From assembly GCA_030386875.1 (NCBI GenBank), contig CM059575.1, forward strand, positions 41,322,859 to 41,386,858: a DNA stretch of 64,000 nucleotides. The letters run 5' to 3'. Source of the DNA: Morinoia aosen. Its lineage: Eukaryota > Arthropoda > Malacostraca > Amphipoda > Talitridae. This document shows, one piece after another, positions 35,081 through 45,851 of this stretch (its first letter is position 1; every line of letters begins with the position of its first letter). The position numbers and the translations under genes were made by a program. The notes under the pieces were generated by a model. That model did not search any database and had not been told where the DNA came from. It was given only the letters and a program-made list of their open reading frames with translations.

Positions 35081-35539
35081 AAAAAACCTTTGCTTAGGAT
35101 CATTTATGGAAGACAAAATGAAAGCTGTATAAAGAAATGGTTAGTACCTTCAAACAAAAACATTAGTCACAAAAATATAAATGTTATGAAATATTAGTCA
35201 CATATATGGAGGGCATTCGCAATTAAACAGAATAAGCAGTGAGAAATTATTACGACACCTAAAAAAAGGTGGACACACGGTGACTGTAACCTTGTTGAAT
35301 AATTTTCCACATGAGTTGGGAACAGTTCAAATAAACACTTTTTATTCAATAGCTTTATGGTTGAAACTGCTTCGTTAAAGGGTTACAAGGACTTGAAGTT
35401 TGAAATGTACTGGAGAAAAATTCACACCCTAAGAGAGGCAGGAAAATGAAATGCAGAAGTTAGGAAAACATTTCTATTGTGAACACAAGAAAGAGAATAA
35501 CACTCTTAAGCATTACGAGGACAAGAAACAGATTTTTCA

Positions 35540-35675
35540 ATTTGATAATGTATTTACAAAAGATGTACAACATGACACCCATCTGTTGCGATGCAGGCGT
35601 ACAAACGCTGGTGCAATGATTATAGGACGCGTAGGTTTGACGAAGTAGACCTTGCAGAGGCTTCGACCAATTATG
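35540..35675 (-). pseudogene. DUF4817 transposase fragment, C-terminal end
   Basis: Immediately left of the Harbinger element, the minus strand reads LVEASARSTSSNLRVL, a stop, then SLHQRLYACIATDGCHVVHLL and a stop. The second part matches the closing VxRRCxACIxxxGxHxEHLL segment of DUF4817-type transposases. The matching upstream part lies on the other side of the Harbinger insertion (38908-39015). Confidence 0.65.
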
Positions 35676-35818
35676 CAGGCCATTATACACGCACGCTTTT
35701 TTTACCGTCACCGATCATCATGAGCGGCATTAGCCCCGCCCATAGCAAGCAGTGAGCGTGAACGGTCACTGCTGAGCTTATACACGGAAGGGTTCAATCA
35801 CAGCGGCTGATATGTGAT

Positions 35819-36315
35819 CAGAGACGGGCATAAACTATTTTAAATGTATTTAAATACTAAATACTAGCCAAAAAAAATTGAAAGATATACCAATACTACA
35901 TATTCACACAAATACGTTTCGAAGGAGGATTTGAATACTAAATACTCGGAAAAGAATTTAAATATACCTCGTAAAATATATTATTTTATCAGATATGAAG
36001 AGTGCCTGTCAATACACGGATAATGCTTTCTATACACGTTGGAACAAGCTTAGTTCTGTTGATAATCTTTGCAGGATATAATATCATTTTTGCTGATTTA
36101 CATGTTTTGTTCAGCGGATTTTTCTCTGATTTTATTTAGTTAGATGATAAAATATACACGAAACTACTTTAAAAGTATTCAATTAACTTGTAATGAAATA
36201 CATCAAAAAGAATTTAAATACTGCATTTAATTACACAGTACCAGAAGTATTCACAAATATTGTTTTAAATCCTGAGAAGTATTTAAATACTGTATCTAAA
36301 TACTGTCCAACTCTG
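35819..36315. mobile_element. hAT-type MITE rich in ATTTAAATAC
   Basis: The ends are CAGAGACGGGCA and, inward from the right, CAGAGTTGGACA. TATGTGAT (35811-35818) and TACGTGAT (36316-36323) flank it, an 8-bp duplication with one change. Subterminal parts repeat the words ATTTAAATAC and AATACT many times. At 497 bp without an open frame, it is nonautonomous. It cuts the C-terminal end of the MADF frame at 36323. Confidence 0.85.
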
Positions 36316-36322
36316 TACGTGA

Positions 36323-36664
36323 TCATGTGCTAAACTGTGTAGATAATATCATCCTTTTTAAAAATATCAGCATGTCAAAACACCAAAGCTTGGGTGCATA
36401 ATTTTCCTCAATTCCTATACCCGATTTAGCAGATTTTATCATTACAGAAGCTTCTTCCGATATTGTGCCCTCAATGTCTGTATTTTTACTTTCAATATTG
36501 ATTACCGAAAAGTTATGTAGTTGTTTCCCTATCTGTTGCAAGACGTCTTCTTTTGCCAATCTATTTATATTTGAATTCAGCTTTGTATTCCATAAGCATG
36601 GATACTGCTTGTAATTATTAATGAAGATGGAAATCTCATCACGTGACCACAGGGAGTGCGGCAT
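36323..36664 (-). pseudogene. MADF-domain protein of Harbinger, truncated
   Basis: A Met at 36664 opens MPHSLWSRDEISIFINNY and continues YPCLWNTKLNSNINRLAKED, the N-terminal three-helix part of a MADF (Myb/SANT-like DNA-binding) domain with its conserved Trp and the PCLWN box. The C-terminal part has APKLWCFDMLIFLKR, which fits the second conserved box of Harbinger-associated MADF proteins. The IxxLR segment that normally closes the MADF domain is not seen. The frame stops at the MITE duplication. These proteins are thought to help their element's transposase reach DNA. Confidence 0.65.
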
Positions 36665-36729
36665 TATCACAAACTCCTGTCGCAACGTCGGAATCATCGC
36701 TGCCGTAAAGCTTATTTTACACTAGCGGT

Positions 36730-37956
36730 CAGGCCTTCCACGCTCGTAAATCTTTGTACCCGAGGTTGGCATGTATTTTACCCTAGAATGCTCCTTCATT
36801 ACCCTAGAAAATATATAGAAGGGCAATATAATAATTACCGTAGTGACTTTAATAATGCTTTTGGCTTTGTCCTTGATTACGTCACATTGACAACATTTTT
36901 AAAGTTTTTAAGAATTCGTTAATTAATAAATGAATGATCCGTACACCTATGTTATGGAAATGTGTATAAAATGACATCCTTCCATTTAAATTTCAAAAAA
37001 TGTTTCCATATATGGATCGATAAACAACTCAAACAAGCACACAAAGCACTGAGGTCGACAAAATTGAAGTACAAGTTTTCTTAATTGGTGTTCACAATGC
37101 ATAAATAATAATTGTTACAAAACCAAACAAAAAATTTTGGATGAAAATTACCAACCTATGTAACATTTTTTTTGGCTCATGGTATAGAGTTTTTTGATCG
37201 ATCCAAAACAAGTACGAAATGAATGAACTCTACGTGCGTTGTTAAATATTGCCTGAGATAAATTTGTTCAAAATAAGAGAAAGCTTTATTTAATACAAAT
37301 AATTTATTATCTCCAGGATGCAATGCTACTCACATAAAAAAATAAAGTTGTGAGAATACATCGTACAAAACTTCAATCCTCAACATAATGAAACGCTATC
37401 ATGCTTTCCGTATTTTATATTTCCAAGGTAGTGGCATTGCTGGAGATTCTGCACTCGTAGCATTACATTTTACTTCATTAATAGCCTTAATTAAAATAGT
37501 ATTATTTGGAAAATTAGATGCCGTGAAACCAGACTCTTCAAGGTAATCCACTACAGGTATCAAACTACGCACGGTTTCATTCTTCAAACCGGTTCTTTGT
37601 AAAGTTTTAGTCAAATTTAATTTGCTAAAGAAACTTTCAACGCAAGCACTTGAAAATGGGAGGGGCAACAACGTTGAAATTATAATTTTAAGATTTGGAC
37701 AACATTATAGCCCACTAGCTTTTTTATGGCGAAACACTTTTTTCGAGTAAATGTCTTCTGCTAAATTAATTCTCATTTTGGTCATTCAACAGAAGTTATT
37801 GTCAACCTTTTATGTTTTTTCAAGATTTTTACAAACCAGATTTGATATATATACTTTACCCTAGATTTTGCATTTATTTTCTGTACCCTAGACTGTTCCC
37901 TAGGAGGGGTCTGATTACCCTAGACTCGGGTAATTACCCTAGGAGTGGAAGCACTG
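36730..37956 (-). mobile_element. hAT transposon copy 2, internally deleted
   Basis: It has the same termini as copy 1 (CAGGCCTTCCAC and CAGTGCTTCCAC) and the same TACCCTAG-rich ends. CTAGCGGT (36722-36729) and CCAGCGGT (37957-37964) form an 8-bp duplication with one change. At 1.23 kb it lacks most of the interior present in copy 1 and the TTAA element. The C-terminal dimerisation part of the transposase survives in one frame (37671-37399). Confidence 0.93.
37399..37671 (-). pseudogene. hAT transposase dimerisation segment
   Basis: The 90-codon frame begins LPLPFSSACVESFFSKLNL, a good match to the LPxSxAxVERxFS signature of the hAT C-terminal dimerisation domain, followed by KTLQRTGLKNETVRSLI. 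It runs to its own stop, so the C-terminus is probably complete. Everything upstream, including the zinc finger and catalytic core, is deleted in this copy. Confidence 0.75.
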
Positions 37957-38397
37957 CCAGCGGTGTGAAGCGACGGTGTGGAGCGACGGTGAACTTTCCA
38001 CAGCTCCTCCCACGAGAGGATTGAGCGTAAGTGCACACCGACTAGGTTTTACATTGCCGCTCAATACGACACACCTTCCCCCGAGACAGTAATCGTCAGT
38101 ATTGCTCTTGCAATACTGTCAGAATAATTTGCAGAATATTTATGGAATAATTTGCAGAAGTAAAACGCTAATATTTAAAAAATTTTAATACTACCCAATT
38201 ACCTTCAAAAAACACTGAAAATGGGAAGAAAAATAAATACTAATTTCTAATTTGTAGGTGTACATTTTATACTTTTTCATTCAATTTGAATTATCTTCTA
38301 ATGCTACCTGCCGAATGTTTTCTGTCTATTTGAAGTACTTTTCCAGAGAGCAATGTATATTGTGCAATTTTAATTAGACTGTAGATAATTTTACGTC

Positions 38398-38645
38398 TAC
38401 GTACGCAGTGTATATTTCTTCGATTTTTTGAATAGTGAGAGCTGTTTCCTATCTTGGCCTCTCAGTGTTTGAATCTTCATTTTAACCATTGCAATGTCAT
38501 AATTTGGGAAGCAAGATGGTATACTTTTATAAGCATCTTCTCTGGACACTCTGTTTTTATACTCTGCGAGCTTAAGGTTCCATAAACATGGAAGTTCTTC
38601 ATATTTTTCGACAGGAGTTGTAATTTCTTCCCTGCTCCGTAATAT
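38398..38645 (-). pseudogene. Second MADF-domain segment in Harbinger
   Basis: An uninterrupted minus-strand frame without a nearby start reads RSREEITTPVEKYEELPCLW, then KNRVSREDAYKSI, and later MKIQTLRGQDRKQ. This covers the PCLWN box, the basic linker and the IxTLRxQ closing motif of a MADF domain. It was not visible as a start-to-stop frame because it lacks an ATG. It lies upstream of the MADF frame at 36664 on the same strand. Either the element carried two MADF domains or two related elements are merged here. Confidence 0.7.
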
Positions 38646-38907
38646 GTAAGCTATGACTACACATGCTCTCTATAGTCTCAAGTGCAACTGAACGCTGTTG
38701 ACTGGCAGTGCACACCGCCAATATTTAGCATGCTGAATGTTGCCGCTCCTTACCGTGAGCGTGGCAATAAGGGTCATTTTGAATTGCTGTGGGCGGAGCT
38801 TATTTGACTGGTGGGATGGAGCGACGGTGTGGAGCGCGAATACACTGTCAATGTAAAAGGTGCTTACGGATCGGCGACGGTGAAGAGCGCTCGTGTATAA
38901 GGGCCTG

Positions 38908-39015
38908 TACGGATGAGGTCTTCTTCGGAGTGAATCGTTGTTTCGTACGTCTGACTCTTCAAATGTCCCCAGAAGTAGAAATTTAGCGGCCTAATATCAG
39001 GAGACCTAGATGGCC
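38908..39015 (-). pseudogene. DUF4817 transposase fragment, DDE third box
   Basis: Directly right of the Harbinger end, the minus strand reads PSRSPDIRPLNFYFWGHLKS, then a stretch ending SEEDLIR. This is the SPDLxPLxFxxWG box with the third acidic catalytic position in DUF4817-type transposases. The reading resumes across the Harbinger element at 35675. Sequence to the right of 39015 no longer matches. Confidence 0.75.
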
Positions 39016-39289
39016 GAGTGAAATTTTAAAGTACTCTTACTTGTTTTGAAACAATTCAAACAACAGATTTACCACAAGTGATTCATTAGTAAATTGTTTC
39101 TGAAGGAAAGAATCAGAAGTAAATCATAAACTGATTTCTCCTCCCCTTCTTACAGTTATTTTTGAAGGTCTTGAGGCTGTTTTTCATGAGGTCCACAAAA
39201 ATAAAGAAAACTCAAGGCCGACCTCTTAGCCATGAAGATGTCTGATCCATAGCTAAAAAACTAATGACTGAAGCAGTGGAAGGGCATGT

Positions 39290-40250
39290 TATTATCCGAG
39301 CTTCCGCCGGTTCACCTCCATCCAGTCCTCTTTCAACTTGTAAGAAGTATGTCCTCAATTTGTTGATACAAGCTGTACTTGATTAGTAAAGTGAGTAAAC
39401 ACAAAAAAGAATAATCTGAATTTTTCGTCGAGCATACTTTTTTATACGATGAAAAACGTTGAAGTTTCATGAATTTTGTTGCAATTTTTCTCGGCTTGAG
39501 ATTTGAAGGACATGTTTTGATCGAATCAAATGCCTACATTTTTAACTTTTTCGAAAGGCCTAATATCTTCATTCCCTACCACAAGAATCAGATTTGAAAT
39601 TTTTAACTGTATCTTTGGATCTAAAAATAATGCATTGTGTTTTGTAAGCCTTCATTTTGAGTCCGTTTTTGTCATACTATGATTTCAGGTTACTCAGTAG
39701 GGATTCTGCTTCTTTTGCGTCTGTGGTAATTTGGCCACAGAACTTGACATTGCAATTCGAACATCGTCTGTATACAATTAAGGAGATTCGTCTGTTAGAT
39801 GGCATTGGAGGGAACTATGAACGAAAATAAAAAAACAATTACGGACCAAGATAGATCCTTGAAGAATACAAAATTGTTTAGAAAGAATAGAGATATTTTG
39901 TAATTTAAGCGAACTGCAAGAGATCGATTCGATAGGTAGCTTTCAAACCATTGTGTTTTTACCCCTAATTTCAATATTTTTCATAAAAGTCGTTCATGTT
40001 TGACGCTATCGAACGGTTTGGAAAGATCCAGTAGGAGCAAAAATGTTATATTCTTTTGATCGATATCACTGCATATTTTTTTCAGCGATATTAAGCAGAG
40101 CATCATGGATACTAGTATCCCTCCTAAAGGCATATCGATTTCGTTGAAGTAAATTTAATTCATCCAAGTGAGATCACAGTTGATTTGTAATCACTTCCTT
40201 TAATATTTTGGACATGACAGGTCAAAGACTCATGGGCCTGTAGCTTGATG
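39290..40250 (-). pseudogene. CR1/jockey-like LINE reverse transcriptase fossil
   Basis: On the minus strand, in shifting frames, I can read the RT landmarks in order: a segment near 40220 with SKILKEVITNQL; LLLLDLSKPFDSVKHERLL at about 40050-39990 (the first catalytic Asp box, usually LDLSKAFD); WFESYLSNRS at about 39945; and LYTDDVRIAM at about 39770 (the YxDD box). Downstream, KTQCIIF and similar thumb-like pieces reach about 39290. Many stops and shifts show that it is old. No 3' tail or duplication was identified. The motif wording fits CR1/jockey clades better than RTE. Confidence 0.75.
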
Positions 40251-40688
40251 CTGTATTTATATCACCAGAAAAGGTAATTTGAAGGAATGACAACAGTGAC
40301 GAACAGGTTCCGTCAATTTTAGCAAAAATGGAAATACACAATTAACTAATGAAATACGGGCTGCACACCTGCTCGAACGAACTGCCTCTAAAAGCGAAAA
40401 TATCCGCCACGACGCCGTCAGTCACTTTGAAAAGAAAGAAGCTTCTGCACACAGAATTTCTGCTATTAAATTGACACTGCAAATTAACAACTACTACTAA
40501 ATTATGCCCTCAAAATCCTTAGCAGCAACAATAAAAAAATTAGGAACGATGACTTTCGGAAACAAAAAAAATCATATCTCGATCAGTTTGCGCGAAATAA
40601 AGAGACCCAATTGGAACAATGCTGTCCCAAAGCTAAACAATGGAAAAGAAACAATGGAACAGGACTGGAAACTAGATACATGCGTTCA

Positions 40689-42009
40689 GGGGATCATCCG
40701 GGGGCCCTTGCGATGTCATGGTCATTTTGCATGTTTTTGTTTGAGAAGGACCCTTAGTTGGTGGACTATTCGTTCCTAAAATTTTATGGCGCTACGACAA
40801 TAATTCCCCCCCTCCCGGGGGGGGGGGGGGGGTGAAGGGACCAAAATATTTCAATTTTCCTGATTTTGACCCCATATAAAAAGAGAACAAATGGGAAATG
40901 GAAAAAAAGCCGAACGTGAGTGTGTTAGAAATGTTCAAAGGATTCTAAAACTGCATTTGTTTTTGTTCTAGCATTAAAACTGAAGGAGGAGTCCCATTTT
41001 GAAATATCGAAATCAATGAAAAGCACCCAAAATCTTTCAACTTTTCCTGATTTTGACCCCATATATAAAGTGAACAAATGGGAAATGGAAAAAAAGCCGA
41101 ACGTGTGTGTGTTAGAAATGTTTCAAGGATTTTCTAAAACTGCATTTGTTTTTGTTCTAGCATCAAAACTGAAGGAGGAGTCCCATTTTGAAATATCAAT
41201 ATTAGTGAAATATCAATACCTAAAAACCAATATGTCAAATTTTTGCAAAATCTAAGACCTGAATCAAAAAAATTAATGGAATCAATTGTGTTTCTTTCAA
41301 AAGTTACATATTATATGCAAATTTCATAAGAATCAGACTGAAAAAAGAAAAATATTATTTTTTGATAAAAAAGGCAGTTTTTAGATTTTTTTTTTAAATC
41401 ACAATTCACTGTTTGAATATGAAGTTATGTATGGAAAGTGCCGAAATAAAAATTAAAACTGCATTCAATTACATCAATTGTTCATTATATTACACTTCAA
41501 CAAAATTTTTTTTTTTGCTTCTACCCAACACTTCGAATTTTCAACATTCATCCTGGGATTAGTTCTCGAGTTTTGATGCTAGAACAAATCCAAAGACAGT
41601 TTTAGAATCCTTGGAACATTTCTAACAAACGTTCGTTCTGTTCATTTTCAAATTCGGATTCTTTGATGAAATATATAGCTCTAAACCTAAAAAATTGTTG
41701 CTGATTTTTGTAATTTCCAAAAATTTTGAAAAAATAGAAAAAATTTGAATTCAAAAATAAACAGAATGAACGTTTGTTAGAAATGTTCCACGGGTTCTAA
41801 AACTGTCTTTCTTTTTGTTTTAGCATCAAAACTGAAGGAGGAGTCCCAATTTGAAAAATAAACCAAAAACACATTTTTCGTCAAAAAAAAACTAAGGCCT
41901 AAATCGAAAAAATGACATGAGTAAAAAAGGTTTACTTTTACAAAAGACATATACTGGCCAATTTTCAAACGAATCGGACGAAAAAAGGTCTCAAACCCGG
42001 ATGATCCCC
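40689..42009. mobile_element. TTAA-flanked foldback element B
   Basis: Perfect 14-bp ends GGGGATCATCCGGG / CCCGGATGATCCCC, flanked by TTCA (40685-40688) and TTAA (42010-42013). Inside, a block of about 165 bp occurs twice in tandem (about 40853-41020 and 41040-41205) and again, partly inverted, at about 41545-41640, plus a direct copy at about 41760-41870. All contain the words AAACTG(C/T)(A/C)TTTG and GAAGGAGGAGTCCCA. No transposase is visible. Confidence 0.75.
40807..40833. repeat. C/G homopolymer block
   Basis: A short C-rich run passes directly into about 17 consecutive G's. Such a block is prone to length errors and G-quadruplex formation. It lies inside the TTAA-type element. Confidence 0.8.
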
Positions 42010-42013
42010 TTAA

Positions 42014-45000
42014 AGAATAGTGGAGCTTGCACTCCCTGCATTGAAGCGCTGATGACTTCGAACATGTGTCATAGCTTTCAACATTGTCCTTAGCTTTCAA
42101 TAGTGATTCATTCATTCGCTGGCTATTTATTGTTATGTCTTGTATGCTGGGTCTCAGGATTCTTCTTGATAGTAATACAACCTTCTTTTCTTTCGTAACC
42201 AATCATCGTCGTTGAGACGTTATATCTTTTTCTTGTTCTGGTTAATCTTTTCAATCATTGCGGTAAAAAGGCACAATTTTTGGTGTTAAATTACCGGTCG
42301 GAAATACACGAATCGCATATTATCTTCTGGTTCAAATTATATTCCTTTTCATTGTAAAGGTTACCTATTAAAATGTTTTTTTCTTAGCTAAACGATTTGA
42401 GCCGGAAGGTAAGCACAATTGGACGTATTTCACACAGTATTGTTACATTTTTTGTTCGCAGATTTCACAGATGAGCACAGACGAAGGTGTCGCTGTGCCC
42501 ACAAGCCGGTATTCATAACGTCATTTATATGAGCAGATGTCGCAGCTCAGAAATATCTGCGAAGTGAGGCATTAGTCTTTGATTGTAAGCCTTCATAGTT
42601 TCCTCACAAAGTTTTCAGTCACTTGTTTATTGTAATTATTATCATGAGTTAGTGAAAACCGCATCGAGAAAATGTCACCTAATCATTGACAATATGAACA
42701 AATAATGAATTATTAATTTGATGAATGTCTAAAATGAATTGAATGTAGGAACTGCAGTGTATTGTTTTTACTTCCATAATGTACATGAATTTATGAGAGA
42801 ACTACCTGATTGAGTAATTATAGCGATAATTGATTTGCACAACGGTAATCCTAGGCTGCAAATTCATGACTGTAAAATACTATGACGAGGCGTTGGTGTT
42901 TTTACTTTGGTTGTTTACTCTCATTATTCTTAGATTTAAAATGCCAGAAAGAAATGCAAGGAGGCAAAGAATAATATTGGTGGTGCAAATAAATTTGGTG
43001 CTTTGATCGCAGGCGTGGGGAGATTTTTCCTCGCAACAAAGCAAGCTCTCCCCAGTCCACGTTGGGGAACTTTCAGCTGTCCGCCGTGTGCGACGTACAA
43101 CACGTTACCACAATGATGGGTACAGATTTGGGGTGCTGGGAACAATGCTTTTGTTAAATCGTTAAATCTGCCATCAATCACAAGAGCCTCATCCAGCCGG
43201 CTAGCGGTATCATGTACTTCATCACTGCAATGCGTAATAAGAACGAGTTATTAACGCAAGGTATCGAAGACTGTTTTCAAACACAGTGCTCTGCAATGTG
43301 TGCATTATCACTCGTGAATTCAACACTTGCTTACGAAGGCGGCGTTTAGCGAGAAAAGGTAATTTCAATGAAAACCGCATTGCTCGTACGCTATAAATCA
43401 CATAATGAAGTCACATAGTGAAGGCACAACTTGTCCTACTACAAGCCACACACGCCTGCTGTGAAAAAACAAACAGCGCTGCTGAACACCTCTCTGAACG
43501 AAGAATGTCTCAGAGAGATTAACTCCGTTCCATCTGAAGTGAGCGATAGAACTTCATGTAATATATTCTCAATTGTACAAAATAATGCAAAAATAAAACG
43601 AGGAACAATGATGATGTAGTAAAAACAGATCTGCATAAAATGTAAATGCAATAGAGAGCTGGCCTCGAAATAGATTGATCATAAATTACGAGAAGAATAG
43701 GATCCTTCACATCCTTGTTTGCTCTACGCATTTGGTTTATTCTTTATTGCATTCGTCATCGACTCGTACGCCTCACAAATAATTCTAGTACGTTCATCTG
43801 CAACATCTCAAACGAATCCATGCGTCTTTCATGATGCTACAAACACAAGGAAAATGCTCGGAAAACCACGAGATGAAATACAATAAAGGAAGAAACATGG
43901 TGATTGCTCAAGGTGGGCAACGTTGCAACAGATCTTCATACCCTTACAGGAGTTCAAGCTAGGTAGAAGGTAACAGTTAATTATGAAAAATACTGTGCTC
44001 TGAAATTTGAAGAACTTAATGTTGTTCAGGAGAAAATTTAAAACATAGTGTAATTTCAAAGTGTTACCAATGCTAGGGTCAGTAACACATGCAGGCAAGC
44101 ACCTCAAAAATGTGATATATATTTCAAGGTCTAGGTATTTGAACACCAGGTTAATAAAATGCTTGTAAATTAAGGTTAAAATTATATAAATGAATGCAAT
44201 GTTCTATTCTGCAGTATTTTAACGTGATTCTTTTGCGTCTTCTCTTGTGTAACGTATTTTTCCACGAGATAAGTTGGTTTACAAGGTCAAGTACATCACA
44301 CTTCACAATGCTTTTTGCTTGCTTCCATATTCTTATTTGCGTTGTTCTACATTAATCTGTGTCTACACGCTGCTCTAGGTTTATCCTAAAGATCTCACGA
44401 ACGAACTGAATTTTTCTTTGTTGCATTCGTGCGGACCCCCAGCCATAACTCACGTGTTTACTTTGAACAAAATAATTCAGTCCTTCAGTTTGTCATTCTG
44501 GCCTCATGATAATCAAGTTTATGCAGCATAGGACTTTCACTCTATTTCTTCTTTCCATCTTTTTTGTGTTTCCTTCTTCTGATGTTCTTTAACTATTTTT
44601 TTTCTCTGATGAGCGTTCAAATCGCTTCTTCGACTCCTAATTCTCCTAATGCTGGACGGAGAGTCGCCCAGCGAAGTTGCGGTGAAGGTATTACGAAATA
44701 ATAAGTGTGAGAAAACAATTTTCTTTCGTGTTTCTAACTTAAGGCGAGCAACTGCGAAGCACAAAGCGTATGGTGAAAGGTCAATGAACATAAATCTAAT
44801 AGAATTGTAATAGTTCAATGCCCAATGTTTTGAAATTGGTTCAAATAAATATTTTCCCAATAATTTGATGGAAAAAATTTCAAGGCGTAAGTGCTAAAAC
44901 AGCGGTGAATAGGTTACACTTCGCCGGAAGTAAATGGTTGAACTATTCGAAACGATAAGTTACGATACTCGAAGAGAACCAACCTGCAGGAATGTAACGC

Positions 45001-45843
45001 AATGGAAGCCAATACCATTAAGCCTCAAGAATAGAGAGTGAACATTTAACAACTTGATGGGGGAACAAAATTGTCTGGAGCAATTATTTGTCTGAAAAGA
45101 AATGTCACCCCGAAGATGTGCTCGTGAATTGGGAAAATAATTCAGTAAAGCGGGTACGGAACCGAACACAAGCTATACTTTAGAAAAGTAATTCTGAGGT
45201 TGATTTAATGTGATTCAGTTGGTCTGATAATTTACAGATATTTAATTTGAAAATAAAAATTCTGAGTACTAACTGACTACCGGAATTTCTATAGGACCCG
45301 TCAGTATTTTAGTTGGCGCAAGAAAAACTGTTATAGTGTTATCTTCCTCTGCATCCTTAATCTAAATTAATACGAACGCTCCTCTTTTTGTCAGGCTATA
45401 GGCAGACAATTGTAAGGTCATTTGAAGTTACTTTATTTCCAAAATTCAATGGAATGGAAGTAGTTGTGCGAAAAAATGCTCGAAAAGTTGAGCGAAGGTT
45501 AAGTTCAAATTCACAAAGAAATTAGTCTATTTCTCACCGGCTCATACCTACAATTATGTGGACCACTGCCAAAATTGCAAGGAATATATTTGAATAATAA
45601 GTAACCGAACGGAAAAGTATGAAAATTTTTTAGGATTCTTTAATACCTTCGAAATGAAACGCTTTCACATCATACATTATCTAAACTTGGTCACAACTTT
45701 CATTTTCAAATGAAATATTTGGTGCTCATAATTAATCATGGTGCAATACACATTGAATTAACAGGCTCATGATCCTGTTCTTATCATCTTAATTCTAAAC
45801 ATTTTTGAGAATTTACAAGAAAATATTTTTAAATTAAACCATG
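42014..45843. other. No supported gene
   Basis: A GC-richer patch at about 43000-43150 has no motif on either strand. A possible acceptor-like TTTTTTGTTCGCAG at about 42450-42462 is followed by a short open stretch, but no matching donor or protein family is evident. Confidence 0.4.
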
Positions 45844-45851
45844 CTAACAAC

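Larger units (their letters stand above)
35676..38907 (-). mobile_element. PIF/Harbinger-like element with MADF ORFs
   Basis: The left end CAGGCCATTATACACGCACGC and the right end (read inward) CAGGCCCTTATACACGAGCGC form inverted repeats that continue as ACCGTCACCGATC / ACCGTCGCCGATC. Inside are two MADF-domain segments on the minus strand, as expected for the accessory gene of PIF/Harbinger elements; no DDE nuclease is visible. Two hAT elements (35819-36315 and 36730-37956) are inserted in it. The outer flanks both read as one DUF4817-type transposase, which shows that the element inserted into that gene. A clean 3-bp duplication is not evident. Confidence 0.75.

Noticed and set aside
43000-43181. 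GC-richer minus-strand frame considered as a gene
   Set aside because: It is short, has no motif and no clear start, and its end runs into low-complexity Phe/Leu-rich sequence.
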